In this document: positions 18,824-27,972 of the stretch, piece by piece | Layout of the letters: each line of letters starts with the position of its first letter | How positions within the stretch are numbered: the first letter of the stretch is position 1 | Source of the DNA: Psychrobacter luti | GTDB lineage: Bacteria; Pseudomonadota; Gammaproteobacteria; Pseudomonadales; Moraxellaceae | Direction of reading: 5' to 3' | Length of the DNA stretch: 64,000 nt | Assembly (NCBI RefSeq): GCF_014192115.1 | Contig: NZ_JACHXL010000008.1 | Location: 1 to 64,000, forward strand | The notes under the pieces: model-generated | Database searches by the model: none | What the model was told of the DNA's origin: nothing | The model's input: the letters and a program-made list of their open reading frames with translations, nothing else | Program-made: the position numbers and the translations under genes

Positions 18824-19537
18824 CTACTTTGCCAAAATCCCATCCAACTCCTCAATAAATTCATGAATACGCTCGGTATTTTTACCCAAATCGCTACCGC
18901 CAATCCGTGATTTACTGCGGATATCGACCAGGCGCTTGCTACCGTTATCAGTGATACGTACGATGACATCATCTTTAAAGCCAAACCACATCGTCCTATC
19001 TGTCGCTTCGATAATTCCTTGGTCAGCATCAATATTTACCAGCTGCCAACCTAAATGATCGACGGCTTGTTTGGTTGCCTCAACCAGTTCAGATTGCGCT
19101 CGATCATAGCTTAATGTTTGTAGTTCAGGGTAGGCGGCGCGCTGTTGGGTTGCTGCTTCTACACCTGCATACTCAACTGGGTTTGGTGCATCAGCACGTA
19201 GTGGGGCAATAGCTACAAATTCAGGCGGATTGACCAAATCGGTCGAAATATCATGAATAGGCGGCACACTTCTACCCTTATTCAGCATGCTAAGTGGTAT
19301 TGCTATAGCAATAGTAGATAGTAGTAGCGCTATTATCGTACTACCAAGCGTCACTGTTTTGCGTTTAAATATGATTTGTAACACCAGCAAGATAAGAGCC
19401 GCGATGCCCGCAAATACACCAAACTTAAACCCCGTAAACGCTGTACCTAAGTTGACGACACCATACTTATAGAGCGGACCGGGTAAAGCCACCAGTAACA
19501 AAGCGCTTAAACTGACAAGGCTCACTAAGGCTTTCAT
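18824..19537 (-). CDS. DUF1499 family membrane protein
   Basis: A 237-residue protein of unknown function. The N-terminal third has about three hydrophobic segments (2-20, 38-58, 64-84), followed by a DUF1499 domain, seen as PPEFVAIAPLR, the long amphipathic TKQAVDHLGWQLVNIDADQGIIEAT and the closing VDIRSKSRIGGSDLGKNTERIHEFI. GGAGAGAG lies upstream of the ATG. Its position between tpm and the transglycosylase gene gives no functional clue. Confidence 0.84.
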   Translation of the reverse strand: MKALVSLVSLSALLLVALPGPLYKYGVVNLGTAFTGFKFGVFAGIAALILLVLQIIFKRKTVTLGSTIIALLLSTIAIAIPLSMLNKGRSVPPIHDISTDLVNPPEFVAIAPLRADAPNPVEYAGVEAATQQRAAYPELQTLSYDRAQSELVEATKQAVDHLGWQLVNIDADQGIIEATDRTMWFGFKDDVIVRITDNGSKRLVDIRSKSRIGGSDLGKNTERIHEFIEELDGILAK

Positions 19538-19600
19538 CGGCTCTCTCCGTTATTATTTAGTCGCTGCTTATTTTATGCTTACTTGCTGTGCTAATTAATC

Positions 19601-20269
19601 TTATCTTTTACTCAATAGCCAAACATGCTCAGTTACCGATAGTTCAGATGCAGAATTAAGGATTGATGACTGGTTTTCAAGCTCAATAATTTCATAATTA
19701 GCATCATAATAGTGCTTTAGTTGTTCCTGACTAATCGAAAAAGGCGGGCCGTCTTTTTTACTTTGCTCGTAGTTCAGGGTAATTAATAGCTGTGGCGCGT
19801 TATTACTAAGCTTATATATTTGCTCACTATAATCAGGGCGCACGTCTGCTGGCAAGGCTATTAATGCCGCTCTATCATAAACAGCAGCGATATCACCAAT
19901 AGCTGTAGAACTCAGCGCAAAAATATCTGCTACCCATAAGCTGATGGTTTGACCAGCAAGCTGACCTTGATAGCGCTTTAAAGTGGATTCGTCAAAATTG
20001 CTAGTAAATTCGGTAATGATAGGAGTGATATTCTGCTCATCAAAAAAAGCTTGTACGGCTGATTCGACCAGCTCAATACCTATTACGTCGTAACCTGCGC
20101 GAGCCAGCCATACCATATCAACCGATTTACCGCATAAAGGTACCAGCACTCGGCTACCGATGGGCAACGCCAATGTAGAAAAGTATTTGATGAGTTGAAG
20201 GTTGACATCGGATTGATGAAAGCCAATACGCCCTTCTTGCCAACGCTGTTGCCAAAATTTAGAATTCAT
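19601..20269 (-). CDS. tpm: thiopurine S-methyltransferase family protein
   Basis: SAM-dependent methyltransferase. In bacteria this family methylates thiopurines and also selenium or tellurium oxyanions. The 222 residues start with the characteristic FWQQRWQEGRIGFHQ and continue with VLVPLCGKSVDMVWLARAGYDVIGIEL, the SAM-binding region. AGGAAT precedes the ATG. It follows msrA on the same strand with a terminator-like hairpin between them, so it probably has its own promoter. Confidence 0.92.
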   Translation of the reverse strand: MNSKFWQQRWQEGRIGFHQSDVNLQLIKYFSTLALPIGSRVLVPLCGKSVDMVWLARAGYDVIGIELVESAVQAFFDEQNITPIITEFTSNFDESTLKRYQGQLAGQTISLWVADIFALSSTAIGDIAAVYDRAALIALPADVRPDYSEQIYKLSNNAPQLLITLNYEQSKKDGPPFSISQEQLKHYYDANYEIIELENQSSILNSASELSVTEHVWLLSKR

Positions 20270-20332
20270 ACCATTATTCCTAGCCTATCAAGCTTCAAAG
20301 GTTTGACATTATCATACCGCTAAACCCAATAA

Positions 20333-20362
20333 AAAAGCCAAGCGTATCAACCCTTGGCTTTT
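20333..20362 (-). terminator. msrA terminator
   Basis: AAAAGCCAAG (20333-20342) pairs with CTTGGCTTTT (20353-20362) around a ten-base loop. On the minus strand a run of Ts follows. The right arm and loop are part of a 24-bp tandem duplication. Confidence 0.8.
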
Positions 20363-20394
20363 ATAGCGTATCAACCCTTGGCTTTTATAGCGTA
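20341..20394. repeat. 24-bp tandem duplication at the msrA terminator
   Basis: The 24-base unit starting AGCGTATCAACCCTTGGCTT occurs at 20341 and 20365 without a mismatch, and a third copy begins at 20389 (AGCGTA). It duplicates one arm of the terminator, so two alternative stems could form with the single left arm. Confidence 0.88.
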
Positions 20395-20413
20395 TAAAAA
20401 TTACGGTAATCGT

Positions 20414-20935
20414 TTAGCTCACCATATACTGACTAAATTCTTTGCGCAGTTTGGCAAGTTTTGGTGGTATGGCAAAGTTACAGTAAGCTTGCCCCGGATT
20501 GCGATTAAAAAAATCTTGATGGGTTTCTTCGGCTTTATAAAACTCAACAGCAGGATGTACTTCTGTGACCACGTTAAGACCCATATCACGCAGTTTATTA
20601 ATCGTACGGTCGACCGTTGGTTTTTGCGCCTCATCGGTATAGAAAACCACGCTGCGATATTGGCTGCCGACATCGTTGCCTTGGCGGTCCATGGTGGTAG
20701 GATCATGGGTGGCAAAAAACACATCGAGTACCACTTCTAAGGGTACAATAGACTCATCAAATTCCACTTTAATTACTTCAACGTGGCCTGTATCACCACC
20801 GCAGACCGCTTCGTAGTTGGCAGACACAGCATCACCGCCCATATAACCTGAAACGACAGATTGCACGCCTTTTACCGATAAAAATACCGATTCGGTGCAC
20901 CAAAAACAGCCACCGCCTAATATAATGGTTTGCAT
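20414..20935 (-). CDS. msrA: peptide-methionine (S)-S-oxide reductase
   Basis: Repairs S-oxidised methionine in proteins. Starting at the ATG at 20935 (AGGAA ten bases upstream), the 173-residue protein begins directly with the active site GGGCFWCTE, with nucleophile Cys10 and Cys13. The HPAVEFYKAEETHQDFFNRNPGQAYC block is typical of MsrA, with Thr where Tyr is more usual. A longer frame to 20989 adds 18 residues without support. No fused MsrB domain. Confidence 0.95.
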   Translation of the reverse strand: MQTIILGGGCFWCTESVFLSVKGVQSVVSGYMGGDAVSANYEAVCGGDTGHVEVIKVEFDESIVPLEVVLDVFFATHDPTTMDRQGNDVGSQYRSVVFYTDEAQKPTVDRTINKLRDMGLNVVTEVHPAVEFYKAEETHQDFFNRNPGQAYCNFAIPPKLAKLRKEFSQYMVS

Positions 20936-21205
20936 AATTGTTCCTATTATTCTAACGATAAAATATGAGCTAAATAGTATCTTTAACAAATCGCTCTTAC
21001 TTTAAAGGCATTTGATTAGCAAATTCTCTATTTATTAATATGCATTTAGCTTAGCAGGGCAGTTGCCCGCGATAAGTAACAAACAGTAATGTTATAATGG
21101 GCTTTTGCTATCTAAAAATGTCTTAAGAGCCATTAGCGCTATACTCTCTAATTACAGTTCTGTTATCAAAAACTAAAGTTACACTATCAAAAAAAGAGCC
21201 ATCTC

Positions 21206-22027
21206 ATGAGCCAAACCAAGCCAACTACCCCTACTAATGATACTGTTACTAATAATACTGTTAAAAACGACATCATTAAGCATGACACCTTATTTACCAC
21301 ACCACTCGATAAAGCGGCGCGTTTTTCTTTTGATGAGCAAGTGGTGGCTTGTTTTCCTGATATGATTCGCCGTAGTGTGCCTGGTTATGGTCAGGTACTA
21401 GCGATGTTGCCGATATTTGCCCGTCGCCACTGTAAGTATCGTCAACAGGACAGTAATGGGCAACGTGTCAGCCGCGTGTATGATTTGGGCTGCTCATTGG
21501 GTGCGGCAAGTATGGCGTTGGCAGGCGAGTTTGAGCCGCAAGATTTGCAGATTAAAGCGATTGATATCTCACCAGCGATGACTACGGAGGCGAGTGCTTT
21601 ATTAACGGAGAATTATCCAGCACATAATATTGAAGTGATTACCGCTGATATTCGTGATGTTGAGTTTGAGCAATGCGATATGGTCATTCTTAATTTGACG
21701 CTGCAGTTTTTGCCAGCTGCCGATAGAGTGGCAGTATTAGAAAAAATTTATGCGGCATTAAGTGAAGGTGGGATTTTGGTATTGACCGAAAAGACCCATG
21801 CTTTTGATGAGCAGTATGATGCGTGGTTGGTTGAGCGTTATTACGACTTTAAACGCGCTAATGGATATACCGAAATGGAAATCAGCGGCAAACGCAATGC
21901 GCTAGAAAACGTTTTGATTACTGATACCTTGGATGAGCATCATACACGTCTGGCGCAAGTTGGTTTTGAGCGTCATCTGACGTGGTTTCAGTTTTTAAAC
22001 TTTATCTCTATTGTGGCGTTTAAATAA
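21206..22027 (+). CDS. cmoA: carboxy-S-adenosyl-L-methionine synthase
   Basis: Makes carboxy-SAM from SAM and prephenate, used by CmoB for the cmo5U modification of tRNA wobble uridine. The core begins near residue 30 ([28 protein letters not shown]) and contains the SAM motif [11 protein letters not shown] and [10 protein letters not shown]. Residues 10-29 are an extra tail of four pentapeptide repeats. cmoB follows after 73 bases on the same strand, consistent with one operon. 273 residues against about 247 in E. coli, the difference being mainly the tail. Confidence 0.95.
   Translation: MSQTKPTTPTNDTVTNNTVKNDIIKHDTLFTTPLDKAARFSFDEQVVACFPDMIRRSVPGYGQVLAMLPIFARRHCKYRQQDSNGQRVSRVYDLGCSLGAASMALAGEFEPQDLQIKAIDISPAMTTEASALLTENYPAHNIEVITADIRDVEFEQCDMVILNLTLQFLPAADRVAVLEKIYAALSEGGILVLTEKTHAFDEQYDAWLVERYYDFKRANGYTEMEISGKRNALENVLITDTLDEHHTRLAQVGFERHLTWFQFLNFISIVAFK
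21233..21292 (+). repeat. 15-bp x4 in-frame repeat at the start of cmoA
   Basis: ACTAATGATACTGTT / ACTAATAATACTGTT / AAAAACGACATCATT / AAGCATGACACCTTA, encoding [20 protein letters not shown] (residues 10-29). The first two copies differ at one base; the last two are diverged. Confidence 0.85.
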
Positions 22028-22100
22028 CACCTAATCAGCGCAAAGTTTTCGCCAAATCAAAATTTTTATTAGTGCTTTATCAATACGGTAGCCACCCTTT

Positions 22101-23132
22101 ATGCTTAATGACACCATCATCCACGCTGAACGCGAATTATATTTAACTTTGCTAGTACTGGCGCAGCAGCAGCCGAGTGCTTATGAGTGGCTAACGCGGT
22201 TACCGACATGGCTCAATGACATCAAAGATAAAGCCAATTACGCTCATGCGCCCGCTTATCAAGCGTCGGTGGCACGATTACCAGAAATAATAGTCAATAA
22301 TGTCGATTTAGATAATGATGTTTTGACGATTGCGGCCAATCTCAGCGACTCTGAGCGTAAACAAACGATGGCACTGCTAAAGCAGTTAATGCCGTGGCGG
22401 AAAGGCCCTTTTCAGATTGGTGGTCAGATTGGTAGTGACGAGTCCGCTATAAAAATTGATACTGAATGGCATAGCGATTGGAAATGGCAGCGAGTATTAC
22501 CGCATTTAGGTAATTTAAAAGGTCGCCGCGTATTGGATGTGGGCGGTGGCTCGGGTTATCACGGTTGGCGGATGACAGGTGCAGGAGCGGAGACGGTCAT
22601 TATAATTGATCCTTCTTGCCTGTTTTATCATCAGTTTATGGCGATTCGTCATTTTGTTGGTAATGCTGACAATCACCGTACCCATTATATTCCGGTACCA
22701 CTTGAAGCCCTGCCGGAGCACAGTCAGCTGTTCGATACAGTATTTAGTATGGGCGTGTTGTATCATCGCCAGTCGCCATTTGAGCATTTGCAAAAGCTTA
22801 AAGGACAATTAGTCAAAGGTGGCGAGCTGGTGCTTGAAACTTTGATCATTGATGGCGATGCCAATACTGTACTGGTGCCACACGACCGCTATGCGCAGAT
22901 GAATAACGTGTATTTTCTACCGTCTGTAGCGGCACTTATTGGCTGGCTAGAAAAAGCAGGATTTACCGACGTACGCTGCGTCGATGTCGCCGTTACTTCT
23001 ACCAATGAGCAGCGCAAAACGGAATGGATGACTTATCATTCGTTGGCGGATTTTTTAGACCCTAATGATGCAAGCAAAACCATCGAAGGCTATCCGGCGC
23101 CAAAACGTGCGACCCTTATTGCAAAAAAATAA
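22101..23132 (+). CDS. cmoB: tRNA U34 carboxymethyltransferase
   Basis: Transfers the carboxymethyl group from carboxy-SAM to 5-hydroxyuridine-34 of tRNA. The 343 residues include the substrate-binding N-terminal part (LMPWRKGPFQIGG...DTEWHSDWKWQR) and the SAM-fold motif VLDVGGGSGYHGWRM, followed by FDTVFSMGVLYHRQSP, all typical of CmoB. It is the second gene of the cmoAB pair. Confidence 0.95.
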   Translation: MLNDTIIHAERELYLTLLVLAQQQPSAYEWLTRLPTWLNDIKDKANYAHAPAYQASVARLPEIIVNNVDLDNDVLTIAANLSDSERKQTMALLKQLMPWRKGPFQIGGQIGSDESAIKIDTEWHSDWKWQRVLPHLGNLKGRRVLDVGGGSGYHGWRMTGAGAETVIIIDPSCLFYHQFMAIRHFVGNADNHRTHYIPVPLEALPEHSQLFDTVFSMGVLYHRQSPFEHLQKLKGQLVKGGELVLETLIIDGDANTVLVPHDRYAQMNNVYFLPSVAALIGWLEKAGFTDVRCVDVAVTSTNEQRKTEWMTYHSLADFLDPNDASKTIEGYPAPKRATLIAKK

Positions 23133-23247
23133 CTATTTGCCAAGAGAGGTTTTAGGTTATGAATCTCAAACAATGCTGCCATCACTTTTAAATGTGATGT
23201 TTATAAAAATGCGTGTTATTTTGAGAAACAGCTATGGCAAATACCAA

Positions 23248-23466
23248 TTAAATAAACCAGCGTTTAAATGCCATTTCTATCAAAACTTTGAGGATAAAAC
23301 CAATAAAGCCTGCACCAAGGGCTAAGAACATCCAAAAAGTACCCGCGCGACCAGCTCCAGATTGTTTTGATAAGTCCCAAATGATGAAGAATAAGAAGGC
23401 AATAAAAATGGGCAATAAAATGTACATACCCCAACTGGTAACGGTACTGGCTGCAATAGCAAACAT
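23248..23466 (-). CDS. DUF2788 family small membrane protein
   Basis: A 72-residue protein with two hydrophobic segments (about 8-30 and 42-64) separated by a short polar loop (DLSKQSGAGRAG), matching the DUF2788 pattern. AGGAT precedes the ATG. Function unknown. It is convergent with cmoB across a 115-base gap without an obvious terminator. Confidence 0.8.
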   Translation of the reverse strand: MFAIAASTVTSWGMYILLPIFIAFLFFIIWDLSKQSGAGRAGTFWMFLALGAGFIGFILKVLIEMAFKRWFI

Positions 23467-23851
23467 GGTTTTATCCTATAGATGAAAGTGTAAAGTGGCG
23501 CACGCTCTGAGGCTTTTTTTATGATTTTTATAAATGAAACGATAATGTATAGAAAAAGCAGGCGATAACTGTTTTTCATTATAACGCGGAATAGAGCCGC
23601 TATAAATATTCCCTAACGTCAGGCAACAGTAACGCTACAATCAGCCTAAACAACCCTGTATTTGCAGCCTATAATAACCATCACCTCTTAAGCTGTGCCT
23701 ATCCAGTATAATAGTAATAATTTTAACGCTATTTTTGGTTCAAATAGTGCAATAGCGTCTAAAGGTTGTTATATTTATAGGTTACTTATTTTTTTTGTAT
23801 TATCTTATATTTCACCAATTTTTTTGTTCATTTATCTGAGTTTATAGTCCT

Positions 23852-25681
23852 ATGTCACAAGCCCAAATTGATACGCTCGCCTCACTATTTGATAGTGCCA
23901 TTCAAGCCCTAAAAAATGACGGCGAACTACCGGCTGATTGGCAAAACAACAGCCAAATTACACGAACAAAAGATACCAGTCATGGTGATTTTGCGAGCAA
24001 TATCGCGCTAACGGCCGCCAAAGCGGCGAAAGCCAATCCGCGCCAGCTTGCTGAAAAAATCGTCAATGCCTTGCCTGAAAACCAAAATATTCGCCAAGTA
24101 GAAATCGCAGGACCAGGCTTTATCAACGTGTTTTTAAATACTGAAGCTAAGTTCGCCGTGTTAGACGATATCTTTAAGCTGCAAGAACGCTTTGGTTTAA
24201 GCAAGCAGTTTAAAGGTCAAAAAATCCAAGTTGAATTTGTCTCGGCCAACCCAACGTCTAGTCTGCACGTCGGTCATGGCCGCGGTGCCGCCTTTGGCAT
24301 GAGCGTGGCAAATTTGCTTGAAGCCATTGGCTATGATGTCACGCGTGAGTACTATGTCAATGATGCCGGTCGTCAGATGGATATCTTAGCGACCAGTACT
24401 TATTTGCGTTATCTAGAAACCAACGGTGAGCCAGTCACGTTCCCAGTAAACGGCTATCAAGGTGATTATGTCAGTGATATTGCTCAAACGCTAAAAACGC
24501 AGCACGCTGATAGTTACGTCCACAGTTTTGCAGAAATTGCTAAAGACGTACCAGCAGATGCACAGTTTGAGATAAATGCGGATGGCGAAAAAGTGCTGCT
24601 ATCAGGCGATAAAGAAGCCCACATCGACGGACTGATTGCCAATAGCAAAGCCTTGCTTGGCGAGGGTTATGAGCTATTTTTAAATGCAGCGCTTAGCAGT
24701 ATTTTGGCTGATATCAAAGACGACTTAAATGACTTTGGTGTCCGTTATGAATGCTGGTTTAGCGAAAGATCTATTGATAGCGAGATTGAGCCTGTTTTAC
24801 AAATCCTAGATGAAAAAGGCTATTTGTACGAAAAAGACGGCAATATCTGGTTTAAATCGACCGATTTTGGTGATGAAAAAGACCGTGTGGTACGCCGTGC
24901 TAATGGTCAAAGCACCTATTTTGCCTCTGATATCGCTTATCATAAAAACAAGTTCGATCGCGGCTTTGATAAAGTCATTAACGTTTGGGGCGCTGACCAT
25001 CATGGCTATGTCCCACGAGTAAAAGCGGCGTTAACGGCGCTTAGTATCGATGCCGATCGTCTTGATGTGGTATTGGTACAGTTTGTTGCCTTATGGCGCG
25101 GTAGTGAAAAAGTGCAAATGTCGTCGCGCTCGGGCAAATTTGTCACCTTACGTGAGCTGCGTCATGAAGTCGGTAACGATGCCGCGCGCTTCTATTACGT
25201 CGCTCGTAAGCCTGAAGTACACGTCGATTTTGACTTAGAGCTTGCCAAATCGCAAAGTAAAGACAACTTGGTTTTCTATATTCAGTATGCGCATGCACGG
25301 GTTTGCCGCGTGTTAGAAAAACTAGAAACCAGTGGTCTGCAAGTAGACGATATTACTGGCGCTGAAAAGCAAGAGTTATTGACTGCATCGAGCGAAGAAG
25401 AATTGATTAAATTACTTGGCGCTTATCCGGCAACCTTGCTACGCGCAGCGACAGGCTATGAGCCGCATATCTTAACCAATTATCTAAAAGAATTGGCGGC
25501 GTTATTTCATGGTTGGTACGATAGCAATCGTATCTTGCCTGTGAGCTTGACCTCGGGTGAGACGCCAAGCCAAGATGAAATGGATATGATGCAAGCTCGC
25601 CTACGCTTATCTAAGGCGGTCAGGCAGGTATTGAGTAACGGGCTTAGCTTATTAGGCTTGTCTGCGCCGTCTAGTATGTAG
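23852..25681 (+). CDS. argS: arginyl-tRNA synthetase
   Basis: Charges tRNA-Arg with arginine. The 609 residues show the N-terminal additional domain, the HIGH-type motif SLHVGHGRGAAFG (about 135-147), the KMSKS-equivalent region VQMSSRSGKFVTLREL, and the C-terminal DALR anticodon-binding domain (FYIQYAHARVCRVL onward). There is no good ribosome binding site upstream of the ATG at 23852, but the N terminus fits the family. A SPOR-domain gene follows 139 bases later, a common neighbour of argS in gammaproteobacteria. Confidence 0.96.
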   Translation: MSQAQIDTLASLFDSAIQALKNDGELPADWQNNSQITRTKDTSHGDFASNIALTAAKAAKANPRQLAEKIVNALPENQNIRQVEIAGPGFINVFLNTEAKFAVLDDIFKLQERFGLSKQFKGQKIQVEFVSANPTSSLHVGHGRGAAFGMSVANLLEAIGYDVTREYYVNDAGRQMDILATSTYLRYLETNGEPVTFPVNGYQGDYVSDIAQTLKTQHADSYVHSFAEIAKDVPADAQFEINADGEKVLLSGDKEAHIDGLIANSKALLGEGYELFLNAALSSILADIKDDLNDFGVRYECWFSERSIDSEIEPVLQILDEKGYLYEKDGNIWFKSTDFGDEKDRVVRRANGQSTYFASDIAYHKNKFDRGFDKVINVWGADHHGYVPRVKAALTALSIDADRLDVVLVQFVALWRGSEKVQMSSRSGKFVTLRELRHEVGNDAARFYYVARKPEVHVDFDLELAKSQSKDNLVFYIQYAHARVCRVLEKLETSGLQVDDITGAEKQELLTASSEEELIKLLGAYPATLLRAATGYEPHILTNYLKELAALFHGWYDSNRILPVSLTSGETPSQDEMDMMQARLRLSKAVRQVLSNGLSLLGLSAPSSM

Positions 25682-25735
25682 TATAAAGAGAGACGGCTGC
25701 CAGCCATCATTCGCCGACGACTATTTGGCAATAAC

Positions 25736-25791
25736 AAATCGACAATGACAATTCAACATTGATAATTCGACATTGATAATTCGACAACGAT
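25736..25791. repeat. 14-bp degenerate tandem repeat between argS and the SPOR gene
   Basis: Four consecutive units: AAATCGACAATGAC / AATTCAACATTGAT / AATTCGACATTGAT / AATTCGACAACGAT. The last three differ at only one to three bases. No spacers, so it is a short minisatellite. Confidence 0.85.
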
Positions 25792-25820
25792 AGATATATT
25801 CAGTAGGGAGAACGAGATCC

Positions 25821-26648
25821 ATGTTAGCCAAAAAACCAAAAGGTGCCACTGAAAAACGCAAAACAAGTAGTGTGTCAGGCTTATTATGGATGTTTGTTGG
25901 GGCGGTATTGACGCTCATGATAGGGGTGTTTTTATACCTCTCACCATTGTTTAATTTTAGTCCTGCGGGCAGCGATAACGATAACGATCCTGACAGACAA
26001 GTGCAGCAACGAGTCGATACCGATACCGATAATGGTGATTATGAGTTTTACGATATTTTGCCCAATCAAGAGATGGCAACGATTCCTGATGAAGACTTTG
26101 GGGAAGGTGATGATAGCCAATCAGGTCAAATCACTGACTTCGAGCCAGATGTAATCGTCAATCAGCCTCAAAGTACGACTCCCGCTAATGATGCAGGTAA
26201 TTTTGGTATCTCTGAAAATACCACTATTGAGCCGAATCGTGGCAACAATGCTAATAATGCCGCCAGCAGCAGTAATGATGACGATATTGTTATTGTTGAA
26301 GAAGATGCGACTTACGATGGCACACCAGCTGCCAACAATACAAGCGCGAATACAGGTGCGGCTGCGAACAAACCCAGTGCTGGTACGGCAAGTATTCAAG
26401 CAGCCAAACCTGCTACTTATATTTTGCAAATCAACAGCTTTGGTGATGCCGACGAAGCAGATCGTCGCCGTGCCCAAGTGCTGATGGCAGGTGTGGACGC
26501 TCGAGTGGTAAAAAACACCACAGGTAATGGTTTGCCTATCTATCAGGTTATCTCACGCCCGATGAATAACCGTCAAGCGGTTGCCACTGCCCAGCAGCGC
26601 CTACAAAATAATGGTATTGATTCTATCATTGTCGAACAACGTCGTTAG
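25821..26648 (+). CDS. SPOR domain-containing membrane protein
   Basis: Predicted single-pass inner-membrane protein with a periplasmic SPOR domain, which in known cases binds denuded peptidoglycan at the division septum. Residues 1-20 are cytosolic and basic, 21-45 form the membrane anchor, about 50-190 are a long Asn/Asp/Thr/Ala-rich linker, and 195-275 hold the SPOR domain (TYILQINSFGDADEADRRRAQVLMAG... to SIIVEQRR). Domain order is like FtsN, and it follows argS, the place where FtsN-like proteins often lie. FtsN identity is possible but unproven. Confidence 0.86.
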   Translation: MLAKKPKGATEKRKTSSVSGLLWMFVGAVLTLMIGVFLYLSPLFNFSPAGSDNDNDPDRQVQQRVDTDTDNGDYEFYDILPNQEMATIPDEDFGEGDDSQSGQITDFEPDVIVNQPQSTTPANDAGNFGISENTTIEPNRGNNANNAASSSNDDDIVIVEEDATYDGTPAANNTSANTGAAANKPSAGTASIQAAKPATYILQINSFGDADEADRRRAQVLMAGVDARVVKNTTGNGLPIYQVISRPMNNRQAVATAQQRLQNNGIDSIIVEQRR

Positions 26649-26663
26649 ACCGAATTACAGTAT

Positions 26664-26699
26664 TGATAAAAAAAGCGTCATAATGGCGCTTTTTTTATC
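26664..26699 (+). terminator. terminator after the SPOR gene
   Basis: GATAAAAAAAGCG and CGCTTTTTTTATC form a 13-bp perfect stem around a short loop (TCATAATGG), 16 bases after the stop codon. Confidence 0.9.
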
Positions 26700-26760
26700 C
26701 CTTTTTTTTGCTATGTTTTTCGGCGTTTTTTATCAAATTTAACATTAACATAAGAGCATC

Positions 26761-27858
26761 ATGATGACTGTGACTCCTTCAGAAACTGCACCCGTCGGTA
26801 TGATTCGAGCTTTTTTCCAAAAATATTTTATTGATGCCTTCACTGGGATGGCGTTAGGGCTGTTTGTTACCCTCATTGCCGGTCTTATCATCTCGCAAAT
26901 CGGTGGCTGGTTAAACTTGCCAGCCTTGGTTGCGGTCGGCAAACTGGCCTCAGTGCTGATGGGTGCGGGTATTGGTGTCGGTATTGCTTATTATCTTAAA
27001 GCGCCAACGTTAGTGATGCTAAGCTGCTTGGTTGCAGGGATGCTGGGCGCTCATTCCGAAGCTTTGATGGCAGGCAACTTATTTATAGCGCAAGAGGCAG
27101 GTCCAGCAACCTTTGCTGCCGTGCCCGGTAATCCGATTGGTGCCTATTTGACCTCAGTCTTTGCTTATCGTGCTGGGACTTGGGTCGCGGGCAAAACCAA
27201 GCTCGATATTTTGCTGATACCGTTATTAGTATGTACGGTGGCACTAATCGTTTGCGCGCTGCTTAATCCTCCAGTCGTTGCTGCGGTCAATGCTATTGGT
27301 CAAGGTATTCAAGCCGCCACTGAATTGCAGCCGCTGTTAATGGGTATTGTGATAGCAGTGGTCGTTGGAATTTTATTGACACTACCGACCTCAAGCGCCG
27401 CTATTTGTATCGCTATTGGGCTTGGCGGCTTAGCGGGCGGGGCGGCGGTCGTTGGCTGTGCGGCGCATATGATAGGTTTTGCGGTGGCTAGCTTTAAAGA
27501 TAACGGTGTCAGTGGCGTGATATCTCAAGGACTTGGCACCAGTATGCTACAGATTCCTAATGTGCTTAGAAAACCCATAGTTTTATTACCTGCTGTGATT
27601 GCTAGCGCCATTGTTGGTCCTATCGCAACCGTTGGGTTTGGGCTGGCTTGTACGGCAACTGGCGCTGGTATGGGTACGGCAGGATTGGTCGGGGTATTTG
27701 GTGTCATTGAAGCCTCACAAGGTATTATGAGTAGCGCTCAATTATGGACGGCGATTATCTTATTGATGTTCGTCATACCTGCGCTTATCGCTGGTGTGGT
27801 CGCTTATGCGATGCGCCGTCTTGGGTGGTTGGTTGATGGCGATATGAAACTGCCTTAA
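26761..27858 (+). CDS. PTS EIIC-like membrane protein (PF13303 type), orphan
   Basis: A 365-residue integral membrane protein with about ten hydrophobic segments. Motifs such as GGWLNLPALVAVGKLASVLMGAGIGVGIA, FAAVPGNPIGAYLTSVFAYRAG and LPTSSAAICIAIGLGGLAGGAAVVGCAAHMIGF resemble the second type of PTS EIIC domain (also annotated as PfoR-like). There is no fused or neighbouring EIIA or EIIB, and no HPr or EI in the window, so phosphotransfer-driven sugar import cannot be assumed; a different transport or sensing role is possible. Flanked by terminators on both sides, hence monocistronic. ATG at 26761 or 26764. Confidence 0.75.
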   Translation: MMTVTPSETAPVGMIRAFFQKYFIDAFTGMALGLFVTLIAGLIISQIGGWLNLPALVAVGKLASVLMGAGIGVGIAYYLKAPTLVMLSCLVAGMLGAHSEALMAGNLFIAQEAGPATFAAVPGNPIGAYLTSVFAYRAGTWVAGKTKLDILLIPLLVCTVALIVCALLNPPVVAAVNAIGQGIQAATELQPLLMGIVIAVVVGILLTLPTSSAAICIAIGLGGLAGGAAVVGCAAHMIGFAVASFKDNGVSGVISQGLGTSMLQIPNVLRKPIVLLPAVIASAIVGPIATVGFGLACTATGAGMGTAGLVGVFGVIEASQGIMSSAQLWTAIILLMFVIPALIAGVVAYAMRRLGWLVDGDMKLP

Positions 27859-27912
27859 ATTAAAATCAAATCAATCAAATTATCCTAAGCATTTATTCTA
27901 ACTACCAATGAT

Positions 27913-27947
27913 AAAAAAGCCCAACTACTTAAATAGCTGGGCTTTTT
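27913..27947. terminator. bidirectional terminator
   Basis: AAAAAAGCCCA and TGGGCTTTTT pair, with partial pairing continuing inward, between the EIIC-like gene and the convergent cytochrome c gene. Confidence 0.88.
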
Positions 27948-27972
27948 ATTATATAACTTATGAATTTTTAAA

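Noticed and set aside
23322-23579. Longer minus-strand frame overlapping the DUF2788 gene
   Set aside because: It is an alternative frame over a well-supported small membrane protein with its own ribosome binding site.
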